Source: JBMOLL01 sp049325415
GTDB taxonomy: Bacteria > Bacteroidota > Bacteroidia > Bacteroidales > GCA-2748055
Assembly: GCA_049325415.1 (NCBI GenBank)
Contig: JBMOLL010000051.1
Span: 1-12,850, forward strand
Reading direction: 5' to 3'
DNA: 12,850 bases
The notes under the pieces are model-generated. The model had not been told where the DNA came from. It worked only from the letters and a program-made list of their open reading frames with translations, and searched no databases. Below are positions 7,364 through 12,850 of this stretch, one piece after another. Position 1 is the first letter of the stretch; the number at the start of each line of letters is the position of its first letter. The position numbers and the translations under genes are program-made.

Positions 7364-8635
7364 TCAGACCAGGTCAAAGCCGATGTCTTTTCTGTAATGA
7401 AGGCCTTCAAAATCCACCCGGGAAGCTCCGGCATAGGATTTTTTCAGCGCATCGCTTATGTCTTTTCCATAGGCGCTGACCGAAATAACCCGGCCTCCGC
7501 TGGTCAGCAGGTGACTGTCTTCTTTTTTGGTTCCGGCATGAAAAAGGATATATTCCGGGTTTGTCTCAGTCACTTTGATTATTTTACCTTTTTCATAGTT
7601 GCCCGGATAGCCGCCCGAAACCAGCATAACGGTAGTCACTGTTCGCGGATCAGCAGTCAGGCTTGTCCCGGCGAGCTTCCCTGTTCCGGCTTTGTGAAGC
7701 AGATCGAGAAAATCGGATTGTATCCTGGGCATCACCACCTCGGTTTCGGGGTCTCCCATTCTGACGTTATACTCGATCATCATGGGCTCGCCGTCTACTT
7801 TGATCAGCCCGAGGAAGAGGAAGCCGCAGAAAGGGATGCTTTCTTTTTTCAATCCTTCTATGGTCGGGATCACGATTCTTTCTTCCACTTTTTTCATGAA
7901 ACGGGCATCCGCAAAAGAGACCGGAGAAACCGCCCCCATTCCACCGGTATTCAGACCGGTATCTCCTTCTCCGATTCTTTTATAGTCTTTAGCCTCTGGC
8001 AGTATGACATAGCTTTTTCCGTCGGTAAGGACAAAGACTGAAAGCTCTATCCCTTTCAGAAATTCTTCAATCACCACTTTTTCACTGGCGGCACCGAATT
8101 TTCCACCGAGCATTTTCTCCAGTTCGCTTTCGGCTTCAGTGAGTGAATCGATTATGAGCACTCCTTTTCCTGCGGCAAGGCCATCGGCTTTCAGCACATA
8201 GGGCGCTTTCAGTTCATGCAGGAATTTTTTCCCATCAGCTAGGGTTTCCCGGGTAAAGGTTTTAAACCGGGCTGTTGGAATACCGTGCCGGGTCATGAAA
8301 GCTTTGGCAAAATCCTTGCTTCCTTCCAGACGGGCACCCGATTTTTCAGGTCCGATAACGGGGATGTTCCTCAGTTCCGGGTCGGCATGGAAAAAGTCGC
8401 TGATACCGGCGACCAGGGGTGCCTCCGGGCCTACGACGACAAGCCCGATCTTTTTGTCCAGAACGATTTGTTTGATGCCGTTAAAATCTGTTTCACTTAC
8501 CGGCAGATTGATTCCGGTTTCCATGGTTCCCCCGTTCCCGGGAGCAATGTAAAGTTTTTCAAGCAGCGGACTGGCGGCAATTTTCCAGGCCAGGGCATGT
8601 TCGCGGCCTCCGGAGCCGAGTATCAGTACATTCAT
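7364..8635 (-). CDS. purD: phosphoribosylamine--glycine ligase (GAR synthetase)
   Basis: A 423-residue ATP-grasp enzyme joining 5-phosphoribosylamine and glycine to make GAR, the second step of de novo purine synthesis in the cytoplasm. The N-domain has G-S-G-G-R-E-H (7-13), then A-P-G-N-G-G and V-G-P-E-A-P-L. The ATP-grasp core has V-L-K-A-D-G-L-A-A-G-K-G-V. The family signature R-M-G-D-P-E-T-E follows, and a C-terminal domain contains V-S-G-G-Y-P-G. Length is normal for the family and no motif is missing. The frame extends 16 codons upstream to a TTG at 8681-8683, but that extension is Pro-rich, non-conserved and overlaps a promoter-like pair. The ATG at 8633-8635, giving MNVLILGSGGREH, is the real start. 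It is the lead gene of a probable purD-DUF6427 unit. Confidence 0.97.
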   Translation of the reverse strand: MNVLILGSGGREHALAWKIAASPLLEKLYIAPGNGGTMETGINLPVSETDFNGIKQIVLDKKIGLVVVGPEAPLVAGISDFFHADPELRNIPVIGPEKSGARLEGSKDFAKAFMTRHGIPTARFKTFTRETLADGKKFLHELKAPYVLKADGLAAGKGVLIIDSLTEAESELEKMLGGKFGAASEKVVIEEFLKGIELSVFVLTDGKSYVILPEAKDYKRIGEGDTGLNTGGMGAVSPVSFADARFMKKVEERIVIPTIEGLKKESIPFCGFLFLGLIKVDGEPMMIEYNVRMGDPETEVVMPRIQSDFLDLLHKAGTGKLAGTSLTADPRTVTTVMLVSGGYPGNYEKGKIIKVTETNPEYILFHAGTKKEDSHLLTSGGRVISVSAYGKDISDALKKSYAGASRVDFEGLHYRKDIGFDLV

Positions 8636-8652
8636 GGGCGGTGGTTTGGGTA

Positions 8653-8684
8653 CGAAGATAACACTTGGTGACGAGGGGCGCAAA
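8653..8684 (-). promoter_or_regulatory. candidate promoter for purD (TTTG-N20-TATCTTCG)
   Basis: On the minus strand TTTG (plus-strand CAAA at 8681-8684) is followed after exactly 20 bases by TATCTTCG (plus-strand 8653-8660). The Bacteroidota consensus is TTTG-N17 to 23-TAnnTTTG, so there is one mismatch and the spacing is right. The -7 box ends 17 bases before the purD ATG. This is the only promoter candidate in the window with both elements correctly spaced, and it separates purD from the upstream peptide/kinase genes. Confidence 0.55.
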
Positions 8685-8718
8685 CCGGGTTGTGAAAATG
8701 TTTTATTATGCCTGTGGA

Positions 8719-9855
8719 TCAGGTTTTTCCATGTATCCAGCGATGAAAGAAGCGAAACTGGTTTCTGATCAGCAGCGGATCCCGCAGCTTTCTTCCCAGG
8801 TATCGTCGTGCATCTTTATCAAAGAGGGCTCTGATTGGGGTTCGGATGTAACTGCGGAAAATTTTGGGAATTATCCTGTCGAAAAAGTAGATAACAAAAT
8901 AGTTTACCCCTGAGATAAAACCTGACCGGAGTGAAGCATCGAACCTTTTTGCATAACGATGACGGTAATTCACGGGAAAGGAATAGGACTTTGGATCAAG
9001 ACCAAATGTCCTGATAAAGACATCGGCATATCCCGCCTTTTGTTTTTCAAAGCCTTTAATGCTCTGTAATGCAGCAAAGACGTCGGTACGGGAAGAAAGC
9101 ACCAGGAGGTCGTACAGGTTCCGCATAAAGATACGCGCATACAGGTGGCTTTTATGCTGAAGCTGTGAATGAATAAAATTCTGATATACCATGTGCTTTT
9201 CAGAAAGCACAGCGCAACGTTTGTCCCGTACGGTAAACCTGGATTCTGAAAGAGCTGTTTCCGTACTGAAACTATCTGCATAATTCTGAGGAACGACAAG
9301 CCGGTGAATTTCCACATAAAAAGGAGCTCCGGGTTTATGGAGCCTCGGGAAATGCTTCAGGGATTCTTTCTTCAGTGGATCATAGGGTCGGGAAGTCTGA
9401 TAGCCATTTTTCATCAGGAGTGTAGCCGAGCGTTCCCAGTCCCTTTCGGGAACGAGAAAATCTATATCAAGCAGCAGTCTTTCAGCCGGATCGCTATAAT
9501 GCCCGTCAAGGATATGGGCCACCCCTTTCATATACACCGGGGTAATATTTTCTGCCGAAAGTACGGAGTTCAGATCCTCCACCTGCTTCATGAGTTCGAG
9601 GTTTCTTTTCCTGTTCATGTCATAAATCATAAACAGGTGATCCTTCACTTCTCCGGGAAGAAGGTGAAGCAGGTCATACAAGGAAAGTCTTGCATATAAT
9701 GCCTGCAGAACCAGGTGATTGCTTGAGAGATTGATCCATCTGGTCCAGTCAAAACCGGACTGACTGAAACAATCTGCTATTTCGTCCCTTTCTCCGGCAC
9801 GACTTACAGGAGCAAGTATCTTACCGTTCAGGTAGAAGAGTTCGGCATTATTCAT
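8719..9855 (-). CDS. nucleotidyltransferase family protein (PF14907-type)
   Basis: A 378-residue protein of the uncharacterised nucleotidyltransferase family NTP_transf_5. The signature is clear: V-Y-M-K-G (Lys110-Gly111), a helix, then D-P-A-E-R-L-L-L-D-I-D-F-L-V with the metal-binding D-I-D at 130-132. V-E-I-H follows (182-184), where the family usually has the third acidic residue and His. The N-terminal ~90 residues and the basic C-terminal ~100 residues are helical and match nothing I recognise. A TTG at 9880-9882 is in frame, but the ATG at 9853-9855 is preferred because a promoter-like TATCTTTG lies between them. It follows the PqqD/kinase gene by 35 bases. Family members sit beside HPr-kinase-like enzymes in some RiPP and lasso clusters; in pseudomycoidin the homologue acts after the kinase. 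A nucleotidyl- or sugar-phosphate-transfer role on the small peptide is inferred only. Confidence 0.82.
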   Translation of the reverse strand: MNNAELFYLNGKILAPVSRAGERDEIADCFSQSGFDWTRWINLSSNHLVLQALYARLSLYDLLHLLPGEVKDHLFMIYDMNRKRNLELMKQVEDLNSVLSAENITPVYMKGVAHILDGHYSDPAERLLLDIDFLVPERDWERSATLLMKNGYQTSRPYDPLKKESLKHFPRLHKPGAPFYVEIHRLVVPQNYADSFSTETALSESRFTVRDKRCAVLSEKHMVYQNFIHSQLQHKSHLYARIFMRNLYDLLVLSSRTDVFAALQSIKGFEKQKAGYADVFIRTFGLDPKSYSFPVNYRHRYAKRFDASLRSGFISGVNYFVIYFFDRIIPKIFRSYIRTPIRALFDKDARRYLGRKLRDPLLIRNQFRFFHRWIHGKT

Positions 9856-9860
9856 AAATC

Positions 9861-9868
9861 CAAAGATA
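9861..9868 (-). promoter_or_regulatory. TATCTTTG box just upstream of the nucleotidyltransferase
   Basis: The minus strand reads TATCTTTG, an exact TAnnTTTG match, ending only 5 bases before the ATG at 9855. If used, it would give an almost leaderless mRNA. The nearest TTTG upstream is at 11 bases, too close for a -33 element. The gene may therefore simply be co-transcribed with the kinase, and the box may be fortuitous. Confidence 0.3.
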
Positions 9869-9890
9869 GGATTTAAAAACAAACAGGTTA

Positions 9891-11045
9891 TTAAGCCTTG
9901 CTACCAAGTATTTTCGCTACTTCTGCCGCGGCAGTTTCCGGATGCGGGTAGTTCAGGGAGTAACAGGGGATATCCCTGAACCAGTTGAAAAAATCCTTTA
10001 TTCGCCGGTATTCCGGCTGTATGGTGGCATTAATGATGAAGGCCTGCAAGGCTTCATTCTGCTCCATGATGCTGAGGGTAACCGGTTCTCCGGGTTGATA
10101 GGAAAGAAAGAAAACAGCCTTGACTTTTTTCACGGGAAAAGTAAGCTCACTCCCAAGAGAATTTGGAAGCAGGTAACTGAATTTGGAATGGTATTTACGG
10201 AATTGATAGCTCTGTTTTTCCAGACCGGGAAAAATTGTGCCCAGCACCGGAACCGCTTCTTTTTTAATGGAAAGAGGAAGAGGCAGGGCATGGATCAGTC
10301 CTGTTTTCCCATTAACGGGGATGAAATCGTCAGCAAGGACGCTGTATCCTTTATTCATCAGAACAGCTGCAACAGTGCTTTTTCCTGATCCACTCAGGGA
10401 CGACAGAACGACGGCCTGTTCATCATTCGTTACAGCTGAACCGTGAATAAATACCGACCAGTTCCTTAACGGAATACTGTTTATTACTGAAGAGATAAGA
10501 GAAAAGACCTGCCTTTTCAGAGGAGGAACTTCTTTGAAAAGCAGGGCAGTTAAAGGGGAATATGAACTGATCAATTCTAGTTCCTTATTCTTTGCCCGGA
10601 TGATAAACCATGCTTTTGTCTTGCCTTTTCCCTGAAAAAGGAAGGGTTCCAGAAGTGGATGAAAATAATAGGCAATAGCCTCTGAACCGTAATTTATGGA
10701 TATGATACGTCCATTAAGCCGGTATCGGAAATGAACGGGTGTTCTGCGGAGCGGCTGGTGGCTAAGCCTGATTTCTCTGAATGGTTTAGGATCAGGAGGT
10801 GAGTCTCTGTATTCTTTGATCAGGTCGAGCACCTCCATGACAAAGCGCTGGCTTTCCTGTACCGGAAGGAAATATTTTTGGGTACACTGTTTAATAATTC
10901 TTTCGCTGGACCTGCCTTTAAGGTATCCCGTAACCACAAAAAAAGCAGGTTCTTCAAGAGAAAGCCACCTGTTGGTTTTTTCGAGCCAGACGGCATATTT
11001 TTCCCCGGTCCTGCCTGTCAGATTCTTATCCGGGGAAGAGGGCAT
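9891..11045 (-). CDS. PqqD-like/HPr-kinase-like fusion protein
   Basis: A 384-residue protein with two parts. Residues ~15-80 show the pattern of PqqD-like winged-helix domains: Y-A-V-W-L-E-x-T-N-R-W-L-S-L-E near the start, a central helix with L-K-G-R-S-S-E-R-I-I, then a helix ending V-L-D-L-I-K-E-Y. Such RiPP recognition elements bind leader peptides. Residues ~195-384 resemble HPr kinase: F-I-H-G-S-A-V (199-205), P-loop S-G-S-G-K-S-T (218-224) and V-L-A-D-D (236-240) with the catalytic-type Asp pair. The linking region is unassigned. HPr-kinase homologues phosphorylate precursors in lasso pathways such as paeninodin, and HprK-related kinases occur with PqqD-like proteins in other systems. 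A TGA directly precedes the ATG in frame, fixing the earliest start. It lies 50 bases after the small peptide gene, its likely substrate by inference. A true HPr kinase is unlikely given the N-terminal domain and context. Confidence 0.82.
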   Translation of the reverse strand: MPSSPDKNLTGRTGEKYAVWLEKTNRWLSLEEPAFFVVTGYLKGRSSERIIKQCTQKYFLPVQESQRFVMEVLDLIKEYRDSPPDPKPFREIRLSHQPLRRTPVHFRYRLNGRIISINYGSEAIAYYFHPLLEPFLFQGKGKTKAWFIIRAKNKELELISSYSPLTALLFKEVPPLKRQVFSLISSVINSIPLRNWSVFIHGSAVTNDEQAVVLSSLSGSGKSTVAAVLMNKGYSVLADDFIPVNGKTGLIHALPLPLSIKKEAVPVLGTIFPGLEKQSYQFRKYHSKFSYLLPNSLGSELTFPVKKVKAVFFLSYQPGEPVTLSIMEQNEALQAFIINATIQPEYRRIKDFFNWFRDIPCYSLNYPHPETAAAEVAKILGSKA

Positions 11046-11052
11046 TCAATTA

Positions 11053-11067
11053 TAATTCAGGGAATTA
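11053..11067. other. AT-rich inverted repeat before the kinase start
   Basis: TAATTC-AGG-GAATTA is a perfect 6-base-pair inverted repeat with a 3-base loop, ending 7 bases upstream of the kinase ATG in the 50-base gap after the peptide stop. In RNA it could fold over the kinase's initiation region and lower its translation relative to the peptide. The stem is short and AU-rich, so chance is possible. Confidence 0.25.
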
Positions 11068-11095
11068 ATCAAGATCAGATTACTTTATTAGCCTT

Positions 11096-11284
11096 TTACC
11101 AGGTATCCGGATCATCGGGTGTAAAATAGCTGTCCTGAGCCCTGGCATTTTCCGGCCGGCTGAGCAATAACATCATTGTAGCTGCAGAGAAAGCGACCAG
11201 TCCGGCTTTTTTAATAGCCTCTTTCCTGGTCATTTTTTCTTCGGATCCTAAACGAACTTTTTTATTGTTTTTCTTATCCTTCAT
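11096..11284 (-). CDS. 62-residue secreted peptide / putative modified-peptide precursor
   Basis: A tiny protein with a lysine-rich N-terminus (residues 1-26), a Tat-like T-R-K-E-A-I-K-K element (19-26; Arg-Lys in place of Arg-Arg), and a hydrophobic core A-G-L-V-A-F-S-A-A-T-M-M-L-L-L-S (27-42). A signal-peptidase-like A-R-A follows at 47-49, and then a 13-residue acidic tail QDSYFTPDDPDTW. The tail has three hydroxyl residues (Ser52, Thr55, Thr61), two prolines, and Trp as the last residue. An AT-preceded GGGAGA lies 6 bases before the ATG, unusually good for this phylum; an internal ATG at codon 18 could also be used. It lies 39 bases after the T9SS cargo gene and 50 bases before the PqqD/kinase fusion. 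A leader-plus-core RiPP precursor is my interpretation. A short Tat- or Sec-exported peptide without modification is the alternative. No named family is recognised. Confidence 0.65.
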   Translation of the reverse strand: MKDKKNNKKVRLGSEEKMTRKEAIKKAGLVAFSAATMMLLLSRPENARAQDSYFTPDDPDTW

Positions 11285-11290
11285 TTCTTA

Positions 11291-11312
11291 TCTCCCATAA
11301 TTACCGGGTAAT
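11291..11312 (-). promoter_or_regulatory. Shine-Dalgarno and palindrome upstream of the small peptide gene
   Basis: The minus strand has GGGAGA (plus-strand TCTCCC at 11291-11296) 6 bases before the peptide ATG. Just upstream is a perfect palindrome ATTACC-G-GGTAAT at 11300-11312. The palindrome could be an operator half-pair or a small mRNA hairpin between the T9SS cargo stop and the peptide. No TAnnTTTG box is visible in this 39-base gap, so the peptide probably shares a transcript with the gene upstream. Confidence 0.35.
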
Positions 11313-11323
11313 CCAATAACGGA

Positions 11324-12850
11324 TCAATTAATGAAAAGTTTACTCGTTTTTAAAACACCTGTTCCACCGAGTTTCAGGATATAGATACCGGATTCCAGTT
11401 TTTCTGGCACCGTAAAGCGGTTTTCATACCCGGGTTCCAGACGGAAGGTTGTAACGAGTTTACCTGTGATATCATAAAGATATGCAAATGCAACGTTTTC
11501 GACGTGGCCTTTTATAAATATTTCTCTGTTATAGGTGTAAATATTTAGCTTGTTAAGTTGTTCCTCCTGCAAATTGCTTTCCGGTTTTGCGGCCATTGTA
11601 TGGACGTAGAATCTGCCATATCCAGCAGTTAAGGTATCAATTGTGGCGGTATACACTGTTCCCGGGGCAGAGAGATCCACAAGTTCTTCCAATTGGCGGT
11701 CCTCAAGGATCATGGAATATCCTGAAGGCAGATTTTCGATGTCGGCAGAAAAGTTAACTTCGCCTCCTTCGGTGACATCCAGACCAATGGGGATGATCAT
11801 GGCTTCGCTTTCCCCGGAAGGAAGACATTGTACGGCAAAATTAATTCCGTTGTCGGCCAGCAACTGGGAATACAACTTGAATTTTGCATTTCCGCCAAAA
11901 GCTCCTGCATCATAGGTTACATCAAGTCCATAGGACATATCGTCTCTGAAAAGCAATCTAGTCCTGGCCGTGTCACTTTCAGTTGACATCAATAAAGTTG
12001 TTTTGTACCACGATTCGGTAGCACTTTTCTTATAGAAAGCGGTTGAATTCTGGTGAACCTGCATATCATAATTGAAATTCAGGATTGATCCAGCAAGAGG
12101 TGCTTTTACAAGAAAGCCCTGACCCGGTTGCATATAGGTAGCGCCGTCCGTGTTGTTGATAATGGTATAGGAAGTTCCGTTCCAGAGATAAACGGCTGCA
12201 AAACTGGGAGAAAGATTGGCACTGTTTTCAGTCAGGAAGTTTGTCATACCCGTGGAACTGTTTAACGCAATGGCCGTAGTGAAGGGGTTTCCTGCCGAAT
12301 TCCAGGCGTTGTGCGTAGAGTCGATGGGATAATCAACAGAAAAAAAGTTCATTGGGCCTGTAAATGTTACCACTCCGGTACTGCTTCTGCGAAGAAGGAA
12401 TCCGCTTCCCGGGGTAAACACATCGGAAGATGACGAAGGCAGGTTATCACTGGTATAATAGGTCCATCCCCCCGCCGCTTCATCGTAGTATTCACTACCA
12501 TAGGTAACAGGAGCGGAGCCCTTTGTTGGAATGCCATTGCTGCCGTTGGTAATAAAACTGTATATATTCTGGTCCCAGACCGGGCAGGATACGTTATGCC
12601 AGGTGTTGCCGGTCATGTAACGCTGCATTTGCAGGTCATAGCCGTACATGGAATAATTATTCATTCCGCCTTCACCGATGAGCAGTGAGCCAGTTCCGGT
12701 GGCATCCGACTGTATCTTAAAGCAATAATTATAGTCTGTCCAGAAATCGGCATAGTAAACCGAAACTGAAGAAGAAGGACTTAAGGTAACGGAGCCTTCA
12801 ACCGACATAAATAGGATCGAAAGGGTATTGCTGATATCCAGGGAGGCATC
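11324..12850 (-). CDS. T9SS-secreted surface protein, type A sorting domain (5' end outside window)
   Basis: The frame is open through the right edge, with at least 14 codons upstream of the first ATG at 12808. That internal Met is therefore not the start, and 508 C-terminal residues are visible. The last ~75 residues form a type A T9SS C-terminal sorting domain: L-N-I-Y-T-Y-N-R-E-I-F-I, then A-Y-L-Y-D-I-T-G-K-L-V, and E-S-G-I-Y-I-L-K-L with a terminal K-L-F-I-N. Before it are typical T9SS cargo elements: S-D-A-T-G-T-G-S-L-L, a Q-R-Y-M-T-G-N-T-W-H-N-V-S block, and two glycine-rich blocks of the W-N-S-A-G-N-P-F and Q-P-G-Q-G-F-L-V type. The protein should cross the inner membrane by Sec and the outer membrane by the type IX system, then be anchored or released after removal of the sorting domain. 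No enzymatic domain is visible in this part. The small peptide gene follows after 39 bases. Confidence 0.88.
   Translation of the reverse strand, partial: DASLDISNTLSILFMSVEGSVTLSPSSSVSVYYADFWTDYNYCFKIQSDATGTGSLLIGEGGMNNYSMYGYDLQMQRYMTGNTWHNVSCPVWDQNIYSFITNGSNGIPTKGSAPVTYGSEYYDEAAGGWTYYTSDNLPSSSSDVFTPGSGFLLRRSSTGVVTFTGPMNFFSVDYPIDSTHNAWNSAGNPFTTAIALNSSTGMTNFLTENSANLSPSFAAVYLWNGTSYTIINNTDGATYMQPGQGFLVKAPLAGSILNFNYDMQVHQNSTAFYKKSATESWYKTTLLMSTESDTARTRLLFRDDMSYGLDVTYDAGAFGGNAKFKLYSQLLADNGINFAVQCLPSGESEAMIIPIGLDVTEGGEVNFSADIENLPSGYSMILEDRQLEELVDLSAPGTVYTATIDTLTAGYGRFYVHTMAAKPESNLQEEQLNKLNIYTYNREIFIKGHVENVAFAYLYDITGKLVTTFRLEPGYENRFTVPEKLESGIYILKLGGTGVLKTSKLFIN

Noticed and set aside
7397..8041. 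214-codon plus-strand frame antisense to purD
   Set aside because: It shadows a highly conserved gene; no motif and no start context.
9891..11045. A genuine HPr kinase/phosphorylase controlling sugar catabolism
   Set aside because: The N-terminal half is PqqD-like rather than the HprK N-domain, no HPr or PTS gene is nearby, and the context is a small peptide plus a nucleotidyltransferase.
8719..11284. A lasso peptide cluster in the strict sense
   Set aside because: No asparagine-synthetase-like cyclase (C) or leader peptidase (B2) gene is present in the window, and the peptide lacks the usual lasso ring Gly and the Thr at the penultimate leader position.

Overview
The window reads as a chromosomal segment from a member of the Bacteroidota, probably a Bacteroidales-like relative. 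The evidence is a type IX secretion (T9SS) C-terminal sorting domain at the right edge, a very large DUF2723/TMEM260-like membrane protein, a DUF6427 membrane protein, the Bacteroidota form of a short polysaccharide deacetylase, and repeated TAnnTTTG-type -7 promoter boxes (TATCTTTG) just upstream of genes that mostly lack a Shine-Dalgarno sequence. Coding density is very high: no gap between genes exceeds about 130 bases, and no tRNA, rRNA, insertion sequence or CRISPR array was seen.

Layout. Bases 2-1072 (+) hold the C-terminal part of an O-antigen-ligase-like membrane protein that enters from the left edge. It converges, with only 10 bases between stop codons, on a long series of minus-strand genes. 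Read in their direction of transcription (right to left), these are: a T9SS cargo protein (5' end outside the window); a 62-codon secreted-peptide gene; a PqqD-like/HPr-kinase-like fusion; a PF14907-type nucleotidyltransferase; purD; a possible 16-codon ORF; a DUF6427 membrane protein; a guanine-deaminase-like enzyme; a 3-methyladenine DNA glycosylase; the DUF2723 protein; and a polysaccharide deacetylase.

How they group. There are housekeeping nucleotide functions (purD in de novo purine synthesis, guaD-like base salvage nearly touching an alkylbase DNA glycosylase) and envelope-glycan functions (O-antigen ligase-like, DUF2723 GT-C-like glycosyltransferase candidate, NodB deacetylase).

The most unusual part is 8719-11284. 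A tiny ORF has a Tat/Sec-like leader and a 13-residue acidic tail ending in Trp. It is followed at once by a kinase whose N-terminal ~65 residues look like a PqqD/RiPP-recognition domain fused to an HPr-kinase-like P-loop domain, and then by an uncharacterised nucleotidyltransferase. This matches the logic of a ribosomally made, post-translationally modified peptide (precursor, leader-binding domain plus kinase, nucleotidyl-transfer tailoring). It resembles the kinase/nucleotidyltransferase tailoring pair of some lasso peptide clusters, but no lasso cyclase or leader peptidase is present in the window. I consider it the best candidate for an undescribed system here; the peptide-modification role is inference.
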